Position numbers and translations under genes: made by a program. A stretch of 64,000 bases of DNA from Bacillota bacterium (GTDB taxonomy: Bacteria > Bacillota > Bacilli > Alicyclobacillales > SLC66). The notes under the pieces were generated by a model that was given only the letters and a program-made list of their open reading frames with translations, was not told where the DNA came from and did not search any database. Shown here piece after piece: positions 34,813-43,689 of the stretch (position 1 is the first letter of the stretch; each line of letters starts with the position of its first letter). The stretch is taken from NCBI GenBank assembly GCA_021820975.1, contig JAKADA010000006.1, positions 35,383 through 99,382 of the forward strand, read 5' to 3'.

Positions 34813-37608
34813 ATGAAACCATTTGGTGAAGTGATATTTGTCTTGCATGCTCATTTGCCCTATGTACATCATCCAAATGATCGCCATGCACTGGAACATC
34901 GCTGGCTTTTTGAAGCTTTAACCGAATCATACCTTCCACTTATTGAAGTATTTCAAGAATTGCTTGCCGATCAAGTGAATTTTCGCGTAACGTTATCTGT
35001 CTCGCCAACACTCATTGCTATGCTTACCGATCCCTGGTTGCAATCGCAATATGAACAATATGTCTTATCTTTGATCGAACTTTCAGTCAAAGAACAGCAA
35101 CGCGTAGTTGATGAACCAGACCTTTTGGCCATGGCTCAATACTATGAAAAAAAATTGACATCTCTTTTATTGTTGTATCGACATTATGACCGTAATGTAC
35201 TCACGGCATGGCACGAACTGAGTGATGCTGGCTGCCTGGAATTGATCACTTGTGGTGCAACACATGCTTTTTTGCCTTTTGTATTGACCAAAGAAGCCAT
35301 ACGTGTGCAGATGGATACGGCATTGCGGTCGCATAGGGATGCCTTTGGCAAAATGCCAAATGGATTTTGGCTTCCAGAATGCGGTTATACACAAGAAGTC
35401 GATGAAGTTCTCAAAGAATCGAATATCGCTTACACCTTCGTGGGTTTATCCGCCTTTGCTGGTGCGCAGCCTCCATCACCCTTTGGCACATTTTCACCCA
35501 TGATCACACCTCATGGCATCGCTGCCTTTACGGGCGATCCATCATTGGCTACGCAAGTATGGAGTAGCATAAAAGGTTATCCAGGTGATCCAGACTATCG
35601 TGAGTTTTATCGTGACCTAGGCTTCGATGCACAAGCATCGTATATAGTTCCTTATATTCATCCAGAAGGAATTCGTGTTGCGACGGGCATCAAATATTAC
35701 CGCGTGACGGGACCTGGAGATTATAAAGAACCGTATCGATTGGACCGTGCAGCAGATAAGGTTAAAATTCATGCTAAACATTTTGCGAACTTGTGCCACG
35801 AACAAGTCCTAGCTGCTCATCAAGACATAGGTCGGACTGCTGCAATAACTCTTGCGTTTGATGCAGAATTATTTGGTCACTGGTGGTATGAAGGTCCGAC
35901 ATGGTTGGGACAAGTATTACGCCTGCTATCTTTAGACGAGCAAGTAGAAACGGCAACGCCTAGTGATTATCTAGTGAAATATCAAGATTATCCGGTAGGC
36001 AACCTACCGATGTCATCTTGGGGTCGAAATGGTTTTGGTGAAGTATGGATGAATGAAACAAATGATTGGATTTATCCAACACTTCATGCCATGGAACAGC
36101 GCATGATAAAACTCGCAGATTGCCTTTTTGATTCATCCATTACTATGGTCAAGGTGCGTACAGTGAAGCAAGCGTGTCGTGAACTTATGTTGGCACAAGC
36201 TAGCGATTGGTCGTTTATGATGGATGGCCGAGACAATGCACCGTACGCGATTCAAAGGGTTAAATGGCATGCACATGCGTTTACTCTGTTGTACGACATG
36301 ATTCAAGTTGGGTCTGTCGATGAAGAAGTGCTTCAGCGCTTAGAAGATGAGGATGCCATCTTTAAAGATATCGATGTAACCCTCTTTTCATCACAGCAAA
36401 GAGTTCAAAACAAAGCGAAGCCATCCGTGTCTCCTATACTACGAATATTGATGTTGTCATGGGAATATCCTCCTATGATGGTTGGTGGTTTATCGCGACA
36501 TGTCTATGATCTATCACGTTACCTTGTGAAAGAAGGGTGTGAAGTACATGTTGTGACTACCTTCAGCGGTCAGGCTCCTGAATTTGAAATTGTAGAAGGG
36601 GTATACGTTCATCGTGTGCAAGTACTAAAACCGGATGGTAATGAATTTATTCATTGGACTTTAGGTCTGAATTTGGCGATATTAAAAAAGGTAGATGAAC
36701 TAATCGATCAAAAAGGATACCAATTTGATCTCGTTCATGCACACGACTGGCTTGTCGGTTATGCCGCAAAATCGATCAAACAGCACTATGCGTTACCTCT
36801 TGTTGCGACTATTCATGCGACAGAATATGGACGAAATGGCGGTATTGTGACTGATCTACAAAAAAAGATCAGTACGATTGAATGGGAGCTTACTTACGAT
36901 GCGCAGCATGTGATTGTGTGTAGCACAGCCATGAAACAAGAATTAATTGATATCTTCTCTTTGCCAAAGGACAAACAAGCGGTCATTGCAAACGGTGTTG
37001 ATAAGACCGCTTTGCAAACTTCATCTAGCGTGAGAAGCAAGCACATCAATGATACGGGTACACAATATGAGCAAATTCTCGTTTTTGTCGGACGGCTTGT
37101 GCGTGAGAAAGGTGTGCACATCTTGCTTGAAGCAATGCCGCAAGTCTTACAGGAGAGTCCTCATACTAAACTAGTTATTATGGGAAAGGGTCCCATGCTC
37201 GAAGAATGGAAGAATCTATCGGTCTCATTAGGAATATCAGATCGCGTCGTATTTACGGGTTTTATCTCAGATGAAGAGCGTAATGATTGGCTTTTTCGTG
37301 CAAGTGCGGCCGTATTCCCAAGTTTGTATGAACCATTTGGGATTGTAGCTTTAGAAGCTATGGCTATGCATCTTCCTGTAGTCGTTTCTGATATAGGGGG
37401 TTTGGCTGATGTCGTTCGCCACCAGGAAAATGGGCTTAAAGCTATAGCTGGCAATCCTTCGTCGTTAGCGCAACAAATTACGTACTTGCTACAACATCCT
37501 GATGTCGCTACATCGTATGCCGATCAGGCATACGAGGAATTAAAACTTTACGATTGGGGTGTTATTGCACAACAAACGATAGGAATCTATCATAGCGTTC
37601 TTGCTTGA
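34813..37608 (+). CDS. Fusion of GH57 (DUF1957) branching-enzyme domain and GT4 glucan synthase domain
   Basis: A 931-residue two-domain protein. Residues 1 to about 525 form a GH57 1,4-alpha-glucan branching-type domain, with HAHLPYVHHP at the start, the nucleophile Glu in FWLPECGY and the catalytic Asp in FDAELFGHWWYEG. From about residue 540 a GT4 glycosyltransferase begins with LMLSWEYPPMMVGGLSRH and continues to FPSLYEPFGIVALEAMAM, the EX7E motif. Together they could elongate and branch an alpha-glucan such as glycogen. The two activities are usually encoded by neighbouring genes. The end overlaps the next gene region by four bases. Nucleotide-sugar specificity is not evident. Confidence 0.88.
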   Translation: MKPFGEVIFVLHAHLPYVHHPNDRHALEHRWLFEALTESYLPLIEVFQELLADQVNFRVTLSVSPTLIAMLTDPWLQSQYEQYVLSLIELSVKEQQRVVDEPDLLAMAQYYEKKLTSLLLLYRHYDRNVLTAWHELSDAGCLELITCGATHAFLPFVLTKEAIRVQMDTALRSHRDAFGKMPNGFWLPECGYTQEVDEVLKESNIAYTFVGLSAFAGAQPPSPFGTFSPMITPHGIAAFTGDPSLATQVWSSIKGYPGDPDYREFYRDLGFDAQASYIVPYIHPEGIRVATGIKYYRVTGPGDYKEPYRLDRAADKVKIHAKHFANLCHEQVLAAHQDIGRTAAITLAFDAELFGHWWYEGPTWLGQVLRLLSLDEQVETATPSDYLVKYQDYPVGNLPMSSWGRNGFGEVWMNETNDWIYPTLHAMEQRMIKLADCLFDSSITMVKVRTVKQACRELMLAQASDWSFMMDGRDNAPYAIQRVKWHAHAFTLLYDMIQVGSVDEEVLQRLEDEDAIFKDIDVTLFSSQQRVQNKAKPSVSPILRILMLSWEYPPMMVGGLSRHVYDLSRYLVKEGCEVHVVTTFSGQAPEFEIVEGVYVHRVQVLKPDGNEFIHWTLGLNLAILKKVDELIDQKGYQFDLVHAHDWLVGYAAKSIKQHYALPLVATIHATEYGRNGGIVTDLQKKISTIEWELTYDAQHVIVCSTAMKQELIDIFSLPKDKQAVIANGVDKTALQTSSSVRSKHINDTGTQYEQILVFVGRLVREKGVHILLEAMPQVLQESPHTKLVIMGKGPMLEEWKNLSVSLGISDRVVFTGFISDEERNDWLFRASAAVFPSLYEPFGIVALEAMAMHLPVVVSDIGGLADVVRHQENGLKAIAGNPSSLAQQITYLLQHPDVATSYADQAYEELKLYDWGVIAQQTIGIYHSVLA

Positions 37609-37634
37609 AGATGAATCTGGAGGGGGATGTTTCA

Positions 37635-40031
37635 TTGAAAGCAGTGATTATGGCGGGAGGAAAAGGATCTCGGCTCAGACCTTTAACTTGTAATTTACCC
37701 AAACCCATGGTTCCCTTATTGGATCGTCCGTGCATGGAATATATGGTTGACCTATTGAAAAAGCATAATTTTAAAGATATTGCCGTTACGGTTCAATATC
37801 TTCCACAAATTATCATGAATCATTTTGGTGATGGCAATGAATTTGGCGTTCATTTACAAGTGTTTGAAGAAACGGTACCTCTAGGTACAGCGGGTAGTGT
37901 GAAAAATTGCGAAGAGTTTCTTGATGATACCTTTCTTGTTATTAGCGGTGATGGACTGACTGATTTTAATTTGACAGAAATCATGCGCTTTCACAAACAA
38001 AAAAAAGCCATGGCTACCATCGTCATGACCAAAGTAGATGCCCCACTCGAATATGGTGTTGTAATGACAGAACAGGATGGTCGCATTACCCATTTTTTAG
38101 AAAAACCAAGTTGGAGTGAAGTATTTACTGATACGATCAATACAGGAATTTATGTATTAGAACCTGAAGTTTTATCGCTTTTTGAAAAAAACCAAGAGTT
38201 TGATTTTAGTAAAGATTTGTTCCCCATGATGTTAGAGAGACATATGCCCATTTACGGTTATGTTGATTATGGGTATTGGTCTGATATTGGAAGTTTACAT
38301 CAATACCGTCAAACACAATTTGATATGTTAATGGGTCTTGTTGACGTCACGATACGTGGTAAAGAGTTATTACCAAGAGTATGGGTAGGACAAGATGTAC
38401 AAATAGCGCCTGGTGCCATGATACAAGGTCCATCGTTTCTTGGAGACAACGTAACAGTGGAGACAGGTACCGCACTAGGACCGTATGCAGTTATTGGAAG
38501 CTATTCTCACATAGGCACAGGCGTGTCTATGGAACGATCGGTGATTTGGCAAGGTAATAGGCTTTTGCACGACACAGCCTTACGAGGTGCTACGTTATGC
38601 AGTAAGGTCCTTGCTGGTCATAGTGTGCAAGTGAATGAAGGGGCAGTGATCGGGGATAAAGTGGATTTGGGTGATCGTTCTATGGTACGACCCGACATCA
38701 AAATTTGGCCGGAAAAAGTACTTGGGGAAGGTACCATTCAATCCACATCACTTATTTGGGGCAAATCCTCTTCGAATACCCTATTTGATGAAAATGGGAT
38801 TAGTGGATTGGCAAGTATCGAGTTAACTCCTGAAATGGTAGGACGTATCGTTGCCTCTTACGGAGCGGGATTGAAAAAAAACGCCATTGTATCAATTTCT
38901 TGTGATGAATATCCGTATTGTCACGCCTTAAAACGCTCTGCCGTTGCCAGCTTACAAGCTTTAGCACTTCACGTTCATGATTTTGGTATTGTACCTGTAC
39001 CTGTGGCGCGCTATGGCATCTCAGCATCAAATTGCATTGGCGGCATTCATGTGCGACGCATGCATGAGGATGGTGAAAAACGTATTTTACTTCAATTTTT
39101 TGATGCAGACGGTTTGCCAATCGATAAAGGGGCTGAACGAAAAATTGAAAATGCGTTTATGCAAGAGGATTTTATTCGCCCAGATCCTGCTTCGATTGGT
39201 CAAGTGCAAGAACTTACAGATCTGACGTGCCAATATATGTCTCAAGTGATCGATCAGGTGAATCAAGAAGTCATTGCCTCACGATCGTTTAGTGTTCTTT
39301 TGCATTGTGAAGATCAGACTGTGCAAGCCGTTATGCAAGGCATTTTGCGTACACTCAATTGTGACGTGATCGCGATTACAAGAAGACAAATTGATATGGC
39401 GCAGGCTGTGATAGCAAATAAAGTTGACCTTGGTGTATCTGTTGATCATAGTGGGCAGAAGTTTGTTCTCTTTACTAACAAAGGAACGGCACTATCACCG
39501 GATGAAATCTTAATACTGCGGATGTTTATTGCTGTCAAGGAAAACACACCGGTAGCGATTCCTTTCTCAGCTCCGTCCGTTATTGAAGAACTTGCGGAAC
39601 ATCTTGGGGCATCTGTTGTACGAACGAAAGCCGTAACACGATCCTTGCTTGAAGTTTTACGACATCGAGGCGTACAATCGCATTTTGATGCATTTTACTC
39701 AGTAGTTTCTTTGTTGCAGTTTATGGCAGAGGAACAGTTATCTTTGCAGTCTATGGTTGATCAGATTCCGCAATTTCATATGAAGACGGTTGTTGTACCT
39801 TGTCCAGTGAGTGCTAAAGGTAGGGTTATGCGAAGGATGATTGAGGATCTCAAAGGTTCGCAACCACAACTCGTGAATGGCATTAAAGTGTTGTCAGAAA
39901 ACGGATGGGCCCTGATCACGCCAGATGAAGAACGAGCGCTATTTAAACTTGTGGTGCAAGGTGATACCTTAACGCATGCACAAGAATTAGCGGAATTCTA
40001 TAAAGAAAAAATCATCACCTACCAATCGTGA
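37635..40031 (+). CDS. Sugar-phosphate nucleotidyltransferase fused to inactive-looking phosphomutase domain
   Basis: About 798 residues. Residues 1-235 are an NDP-sugar pyrophosphorylase with AVIMAGGKGSRLRPLT and PKPMVPL. A left-handed beta-helix of hexapeptide repeats follows to about residue 370. The rest resembles alpha-D-phosphohexomutase, keeping GIVPVPVARYGIS and QFFDADG. Where the phosphoserine loop (TASHNP-like) should be, it reads GGIHVRRMHEDG, so no catalytic Ser is visible. Similar long proteins are annotated as mannose-1-phosphate guanylyltransferases. TTG 37635 follows GGAGGGGG by eight bases. It likely supplies or regulates the sugar donor for the preceding glucan enzyme. Confidence 0.85.
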   Translation: MKAVIMAGGKGSRLRPLTCNLPKPMVPLLDRPCMEYMVDLLKKHNFKDIAVTVQYLPQIIMNHFGDGNEFGVHLQVFEETVPLGTAGSVKNCEEFLDDTFLVISGDGLTDFNLTEIMRFHKQKKAMATIVMTKVDAPLEYGVVMTEQDGRITHFLEKPSWSEVFTDTINTGIYVLEPEVLSLFEKNQEFDFSKDLFPMMLERHMPIYGYVDYGYWSDIGSLHQYRQTQFDMLMGLVDVTIRGKELLPRVWVGQDVQIAPGAMIQGPSFLGDNVTVETGTALGPYAVIGSYSHIGTGVSMERSVIWQGNRLLHDTALRGATLCSKVLAGHSVQVNEGAVIGDKVDLGDRSMVRPDIKIWPEKVLGEGTIQSTSLIWGKSSSNTLFDENGISGLASIELTPEMVGRIVASYGAGLKKNAIVSISCDEYPYCHALKRSAVASLQALALHVHDFGIVPVPVARYGISASNCIGGIHVRRMHEDGEKRILLQFFDADGLPIDKGAERKIENAFMQEDFIRPDPASIGQVQELTDLTCQYMSQVIDQVNQEVIASRSFSVLLHCEDQTVQAVMQGILRTLNCDVIAITRRQIDMAQAVIANKVDLGVSVDHSGQKFVLFTNKGTALSPDEILILRMFIAVKENTPVAIPFSAPSVIEELAEHLGASVVRTKAVTRSLLEVLRHRGVQSHFDAFYSVVSLLQFMAEEQLSLQSMVDQIPQFHMKTVVVPCPVSAKGRVMRRMIEDLKGSQPQLVNGIKVLSENGWALITPDEERALFKLVVQGDTLTHAQELAEFYKEKIITYQS

Positions 40032-40043
40032 TGTCAGAGACGT

Positions 40044-40358
40044 TTACGTGATAGACACATCAGGTGGCAGATACCCTTGTGTACGCGCTTTATCGGCTTC
40101 TTGCGCCAAGTCACGATAATGGCGACTTGTTCTGAAAGCGTCATACGCACAAGCCCGCTGGTAGCCGGGCCAACGAATTTGCGAATGCCGGCTACCATAA
40201 GCATGGGTTGTAATCCATAGGAGAATTGGCTCCGTTAAGATTCGATAAAAGCGATTACTCCTATGTGCGTAGGGGTGCCCGGTTTGCAATGATGCGGGTG
40301 AGGGGTTGAATCCCACAAAAACAATAAGTAAACCATGTTGTAAGCTATCTTCCACCAA
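40044..40358 (-). pseudogene. Degraded mismatch-specific uracil/thymine DNA glycosylase (mug-like)
   Basis: The first 45 or so codons look like a Mug/TDG glycosylase: LLIVFVGFNPSPASLQTGHP then RSNRFYRILTE. The following codons in this frame make no sense for the family. In the other two frames of the same strand, pieces such as ATSGLVRMTLSEQ (the Mug TSG...LS region) appear, so at least two frameshifts are likely. The protein is also short (104 versus about 170 residues). The open start is GTG 40358. A LexA-type box lies 50 bases upstream. Confidence 0.6.
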
Positions 40359-40373
40359 AATTTCTTAGCCCCT

Positions 40374-40401
40374 TTGCATTTTTACAGAATCCATCTATAA
40401 C
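40374..40401 (+). promoter_or_regulatory. Possible promoter next to the LexA box
   Basis: TTGCAT (40374-40379), a 16-base spacer and TATAAC (40396-40401). The LexA-type palindrome starts eight bases downstream, over the expected transcription start, a good position for repression. Confidence 0.45.
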
Positions 40402-40408
40402 AACAGTC

Positions 40409-40422
40409 AGAACATATGTTCG
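40409..40422. promoter_or_regulatory. LexA (DinR) SOS box
   Basis: AGAACATATGTTCG matches the Bacillus LexA operator (CGAAC-N4-GTTCG) at all but the first base, and GAACATATGTTC is a perfect palindrome. It lies between the divergent mug-like pseudogene and a 41-codon ORF. Confidence 0.75.
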
Positions 40423-40442
40423 TATTGTTGGGATGCGAAAAT

Positions 40443-40568
40443 ATGAAACGGCCAACGGCTTTACTTCGTCGTCTTTTGATCGCAGAAGAAATTCAGGCGC
40501 ATGTGACTCGAGAAATAACTGCCATTAAGCTAAATGCAGAAAGTATCAGTCGTGCCAATCCAATATAA
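40443..40568 (+). CDS. Possible 41-residue SOS-controlled peptide
   Basis: An ORF from ATG 40443 to TAA 40566-40568, starting MKRPTALLRRLLIAEEIQAH, basic and helical with no membrane segment. It starts 20 bases after a LexA box and a plausible promoter. The ribosome site (TTGGGATG) is weak. I recognise no family. It could be a small SOS peptide or the leftover start of a larger lost gene. Confidence 0.35.
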   Translation: MKRPTALLRRLLIAEEIQAHVTREITAIKLNAESISRANPI

Positions 40569-40613
40569 ACTGGCCGGGTAATTCAATACACGCATTACGG
40601 GAGACTTATAACT

Positions 40614-41018
40614 ATGATTATTTACGAAGACAAGTATCATTATGGATGGGACGGAGACAATGGAATTGGTGATAGGCTCATCCAGCAAATCATAGAAGGA
40701 ACAAAGAAAGCTACATGTGCTCCTAAGATTTCTTACACTCCAGAAGAATTAAAGTGGACATATTCGTTGGTAGGAAAAGTATGCACAGTTACAGATAAAG
40801 CTGGTACGCCTCGATGTAACGTCCGACATTTCAAAGTATTCGAAACGACCTTTGGGAATCCAGACCCAAGGTTAGTTAAAGGTGAAGGCAATGGAGATGA
40901 CGTACCAAAGTTTAAGACAGATCACATAAAAGCATGGAATGGAATGGCGACTGAAGAAGTCCCATTAACAGACGATACAATACTTATCGTTGAACTTTTT
41001 GAGTTAGTGGAAAATTAG
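40614..41018 (+). CDS. ASCH domain protein
   Basis: A 134-residue protein with the ASCH fold pattern: GIGDRLIQQIIEGTKKATCA, VCTVTDKAGTPRCNVR, and the acidic GEGNGDDVPKFKTDHIKAW. ASCH proteins are thought to bind RNA or modified nucleosides; some are amidohydrolases. ATG 40614 follows GGGAGA. It sits inside a region of broken genes but is itself intact. No obvious partner. Confidence 0.72.
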   Translation: MIIYEDKYHYGWDGDNGIGDRLIQQIIEGTKKATCAPKISYTPEELKWTYSLVGKVCTVTDKAGTPRCNVRHFKVFETTFGNPDPRLVKGEGNGDDVPKFKTDHIKAWNGMATEEVPLTDDTILIVELFELVEN

Positions 41019-41149
41019 TTTTATCGTTCTGTTGCTAACGGGTACACAAGTAATGTGAGAAACGGACATTGATTGGTGCATAATTCTGCGGTTGCCGATA
41101 CGATTTTTTACGGGACTAAATGGCCGTAGAGTTCAACAATCACGAGAAG

Positions 41150-41413
41150 TGATGCAAGTTGAATCAGGATCTGCAGTTGGTGAGCCAGATTCCGGGGACG
41201 CCCGAGACTGCGATCACTTTTGTTTCGTGGCGTGATTCCAATGTTGGCAAAAAATGCAGAGTTTCAGGAGATGCATCGCAATTACACTCAGTGGCGTAGA
41301 ACCCGCTCAAGAAGATGCAGTGAGCAATTGTACTGGGACGTAAGCAAGTCCCGTATGATCCAGCTAAAGTGCTTGGACCGGTACATATGGAACGTTTGCA
41401 GAACGCGGCTTGA
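41150..41413 (+). pseudogene. Decayed IS110-like transposase C-terminal remnant
   Basis: Pieces of one transposase can be read in successive frames: NQDLQLVSQIPGTPETAITF (helix-hairpin-like IPG motif), then AKNAEFQEMHRNYTQWRRT (41240-41300 region), then NPLKKMQ, a stop, and AIVLGRKQVPYDPAKVLG. The order matches the C-terminal part of IS110-type transposases. Frameshifts and stops make it nonfunctional. No intact element ends are identified. The preceding 130 bases (41019-41150) hold nothing I recognise. Confidence 0.6.
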
Positions 41414-41465
41414 TGTCCTTTGTTTTCAACGCTCCATTGGCAATAGTTTCATGCTGAACTATTGT

Positions 41466-41493
41466 CTTTTCGTGACCATAAGGTCATGAAAAG
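41466..41493. repeat. Imperfect hairpin downstream of the transposase remnant
   Basis: CTTTTCGTGACC (41466-41477) pairs with GGTCATGAAAAG (41482-41493) around a 4-base loop, with one G-T wobble. It could be a weak terminator or a relic of an element end. Confidence 0.4.
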
Positions 41494-41563
41494 TATTTGC
41501 TCTACATGGCTGTGAGTTGTGAGGTTCTAGTGCGCTGCAGCAGGTGAAATATGGGGTGATTAT

Positions 41564-42199
41564 ATGCCAGCATCACAATTTTTAAATCTGCCAAGACATA
41601 AGCAGGAGCAAATCATCCAAGCTAGTTTGTCGGAATTTGCAGAATACGGATACGATTTGGCTTCAACCAATCGCATTGTTGAGAGAGCTGATATCTCGAA
41701 AGGAGTCTTATTTAAATATTTCAATGATAAGGGGGCGCTGTTTTCTTACGTGTGCGAAATGTCTATGCAAGGTTACTTTGTAACTATACCGCGTGAGCCG
41801 ACAGATGATCTTTTTCAATTTATCCGGAGAACAACGCTATATAAGATGCAATTTATTCGGGATAATCCGCTCACGTACCAACTATTGGTACGTGTTTTGA
41901 AGGAACCTCAGCACCCTATGTATGCCAAAGTCATAGCAAGTCAATTTTCCCTTTTGGAACAATTTACGGACGATTTGAAGATGGTTTTGAGACAAGATCG
42001 ACTTCGTCCTAAACTGACGTGGAGGCACGTGATGAATTTTATGACCTGGGTAGGCTTCGGGTTACAGGAGAAATACATGACGTCCATTCCAGATGTGGTA
42101 GATGAACGTTTAGAGCAATCATTCCAGCCCATCATTGATGAGTTGAACATATATCTCGATATTCTGAAGTTCGGAATCTATAAGGAGGTACAAGAGTGA
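41564..42199 (+). CDS. TetR family transcriptional regulator
   Basis: 211 residues with an N-terminal TetR helix-turn-helix (QIIQASLSEFAEYGYDLAST, then ISKGVLFKYFNDKGALF) and a variable helical ligand domain. ATG 41564 is preceded by a GGGG-containing site. It probably controls the ABC genes that follow, since its stop overlaps the ATPase start. The operon it controls appears damaged. Confidence 0.88.
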   Translation: MPASQFLNLPRHKQEQIIQASLSEFAEYGYDLASTNRIVERADISKGVLFKYFNDKGALFSYVCEMSMQGYFVTIPREPTDDLFQFIRRTTLYKMQFIRDNPLTYQLLVRVLKEPQHPMYAKVIASQFSLLEQFTDDLKMVLRQDRLRPKLTWRHVMNFMTWVGFGLQEKYMTSIPDVVDERLEQSFQPIIDELNIYLDILKFGIYKEVQE

Positions 42200-42894
42200 T
42201 GATTGTTCTTCAAGGGCTGACGAAAGAGTTTGCGAATGGACATGGTGTCTTCGATCTTTCTTTCACAGTGTCTGACGGCGAAGTTTTTGGTTATTTAGGT
42301 CCAAATGGAGCTGGCAAATCCACAACCATCCGACATTTGATGGTTTTTTTACGTCCGGACTCGGGCATCGCACAGATTAATAATTTGGGATGCTGGACGC
42401 ATAGTGCGAAGGTACAAGAACAACTTGGTTATCTTCCGGGGGAGATTGCCTTTCTCGACGGCATGAGTGGACTTGAGTTTTTCAATTTGCTCGCTGGTAT
42501 GCGCAAATTACATAGCCTAGTGAGACGTAATGAACTGATCGATCGATTTGAATTGGACGCCAAAATGCTCATTCGTAAGATGTCCAAAGGTATGAAACAG
42601 AAGGTTGGTATTGTTGCAGCATTTATGTATCAACCACAGGTGCTCATCTTGGATGAACCTACCTCTGGGCTTGATCCATTGATGCAACAGCGTTTTTTAG
42701 AATTGATTGAGGAGGAGAAGAGCAGGGGTACCACTATTCTCATGTCGTCGCACATGTTTCCTGAGGTCGAACGGGTATGCGATAGAGTCGGTATCATCAA
42801 GGATGGAAAACTGCTCGCCGTGCAAGATGTCAAAAGTTTGCGTCAAGTGCAACGCAAAGTATTTACCGTAGGAATCAGTGATGAAAGGGATTGA
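42196..42894 (+). CDS. ABC transporter ATP-binding protein, C-terminally truncated
   Basis: The nucleotide-binding domain is intact: Walker A GPNGAGKSTT, signature MSKGMKQK, Walker B VLILDEPTSGLDP, and the switch His in MSSHMF. At 232 residues it ends right after the ATPase core (RKVFTVGISDERD), whereas relatives run about 290-300 residues. GTG 42196 or ATG 42199, both served by AAGGAGGT (42182-42189). The end coincides with the shortened start of the permease gene, pointing to a deletion across the boundary. Confidence 0.8.
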   Translation: MMIVLQGLTKEFANGHGVFDLSFTVSDGEVFGYLGPNGAGKSTTIRHLMVFLRPDSGIAQINNLGCWTHSAKVQEQLGYLPGEIAFLDGMSGLEFFNLLAGMRKLHSLVRRNELIDRFELDAKMLIRKMSKGMKQKVGIVAAFMYQPQVLILDEPTSGLDPLMQQRFLELIEEEKSRGTTILMSSHMFPEVERVCDRVGIIKDGKLLAVQDVKSLRQVQRKVFTVGISDERD

Positions 42895-43535
42895 TGAAGG
42901 TGCTTGGGTATACAGTTGGTGTCACACACATCGGTGACTTTCTTGGCGGTGAGTTCTACAGTCTTCTCTATCTGATCATTATGAGCATCTACGCAATATT
43001 TGTTGCAACAAAACTAATTGCCCATATGGTCGACAACGGTTCGATGGCATATTTACTGGCTACACCCGTGTCTCGTGTAAAAGTCGTCATCACCCTGGCG
43101 TGTGTGCTGATTACCGGTATCCTTGTCATCGGTTTTGTCAGTACCGTTGGAGATTTACTTGGAGTTCATTGGTTTGTGCACCATCCAAGCATGAACGATA
43201 CGTATTTTGTGCAGATGAACATCGTTGGAGCGCTACTCTTTTGTGTGGTTTCAGGATATTGTTTCCTTTTTTCCTGCCTTGTTAGCGACGAACGAACTGC
43301 ACTGGGGTTGTCGACTTTATTGACTATTTTCTTCTATGGATTACACATGGTAGGAGACCTAAGCATAAAGTTTGATTGGATGAATCATTTGTCTCTCTTC
43401 ACCGTGTTTGATCCGCAAAGTCTTATCCATGGACATGGACACTTCGTAATTGATTCGATTTCGCTGCTTGTAGCTACTGTAATTTTGTTTGGAGTCGCGA
43501 TTGTCGGGTTTCGTAGGCGGCAATTATCGCTGTAA
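42894..43535 (+). CDS. ABC-2 type permease, N-terminally truncated
   Basis: About 213 residues with five or six membrane helices, including GSMAYLLATPVSRVKV, typical of permeases paired with such ATPases. The expected first helix and external loop (about 45-60 residues) are missing; it begins at GYTVGVTHIGDFLGGEFYS, normally internal. TTG 42891 or ATG 42894 could serve as start. It is probably nonfunctional or altered. Its frame differs from that of the ATPase, so no fusion protein forms. Confidence 0.7.
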   Translation: MKVLGYTVGVTHIGDFLGGEFYSLLYLIIMSIYAIFVATKLIAHMVDNGSMAYLLATPVSRVKVVITLACVLITGILVIGFVSTVGDLLGVHWFVHHPSMNDTYFVQMNIVGALLFCVVSGYCFLFSCLVSDERTALGLSTLLTIFFYGLHMVGDLSIKFDWMNHLSLFTVFDPQSLIHGHGHFVIDSISLLVATVILFGVAIVGFRRRQLSL

Positions 43536-43574
43536 TGACCTGCACTTGCTGATCGAGGTGGGTGAATCATAGCT

Positions 43575-43661
43575 GAGACGAAATATTCAGTTGAGTTCAA
43601 GGCCATGATCGTTGAACTCTATCGCCAAGGGAAAGCACCGTCGAAAAATACAAGCGAATAG
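43575..43661 (+). pseudogene. IS3-family transposase OrfA fragment
   Basis: The frame reads ETKYSVEFKAMIVELYRQGK, the N-terminal helix-turn-helix start of IS3-type OrfA proteins, then stops after 29 codons. The rest of the element is missing. Confidence 0.6.
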
Positions 43662-43689
43662 GTTATATAGCAAGGGGGTACTACAACCA

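Noticed and set aside
38800..39225. Open frames of about 80-106 codons in other frames inside the nucleotidyltransferase gene
   Set aside because: Shadows of the real coding frame; no independent start signals.
41220..41489. Intact 89-residue protein after the ASCH gene
   Set aside because: Only its first third resembles transposase; the continuation lies in another frame, so it is part of a broken IS110-like gene.
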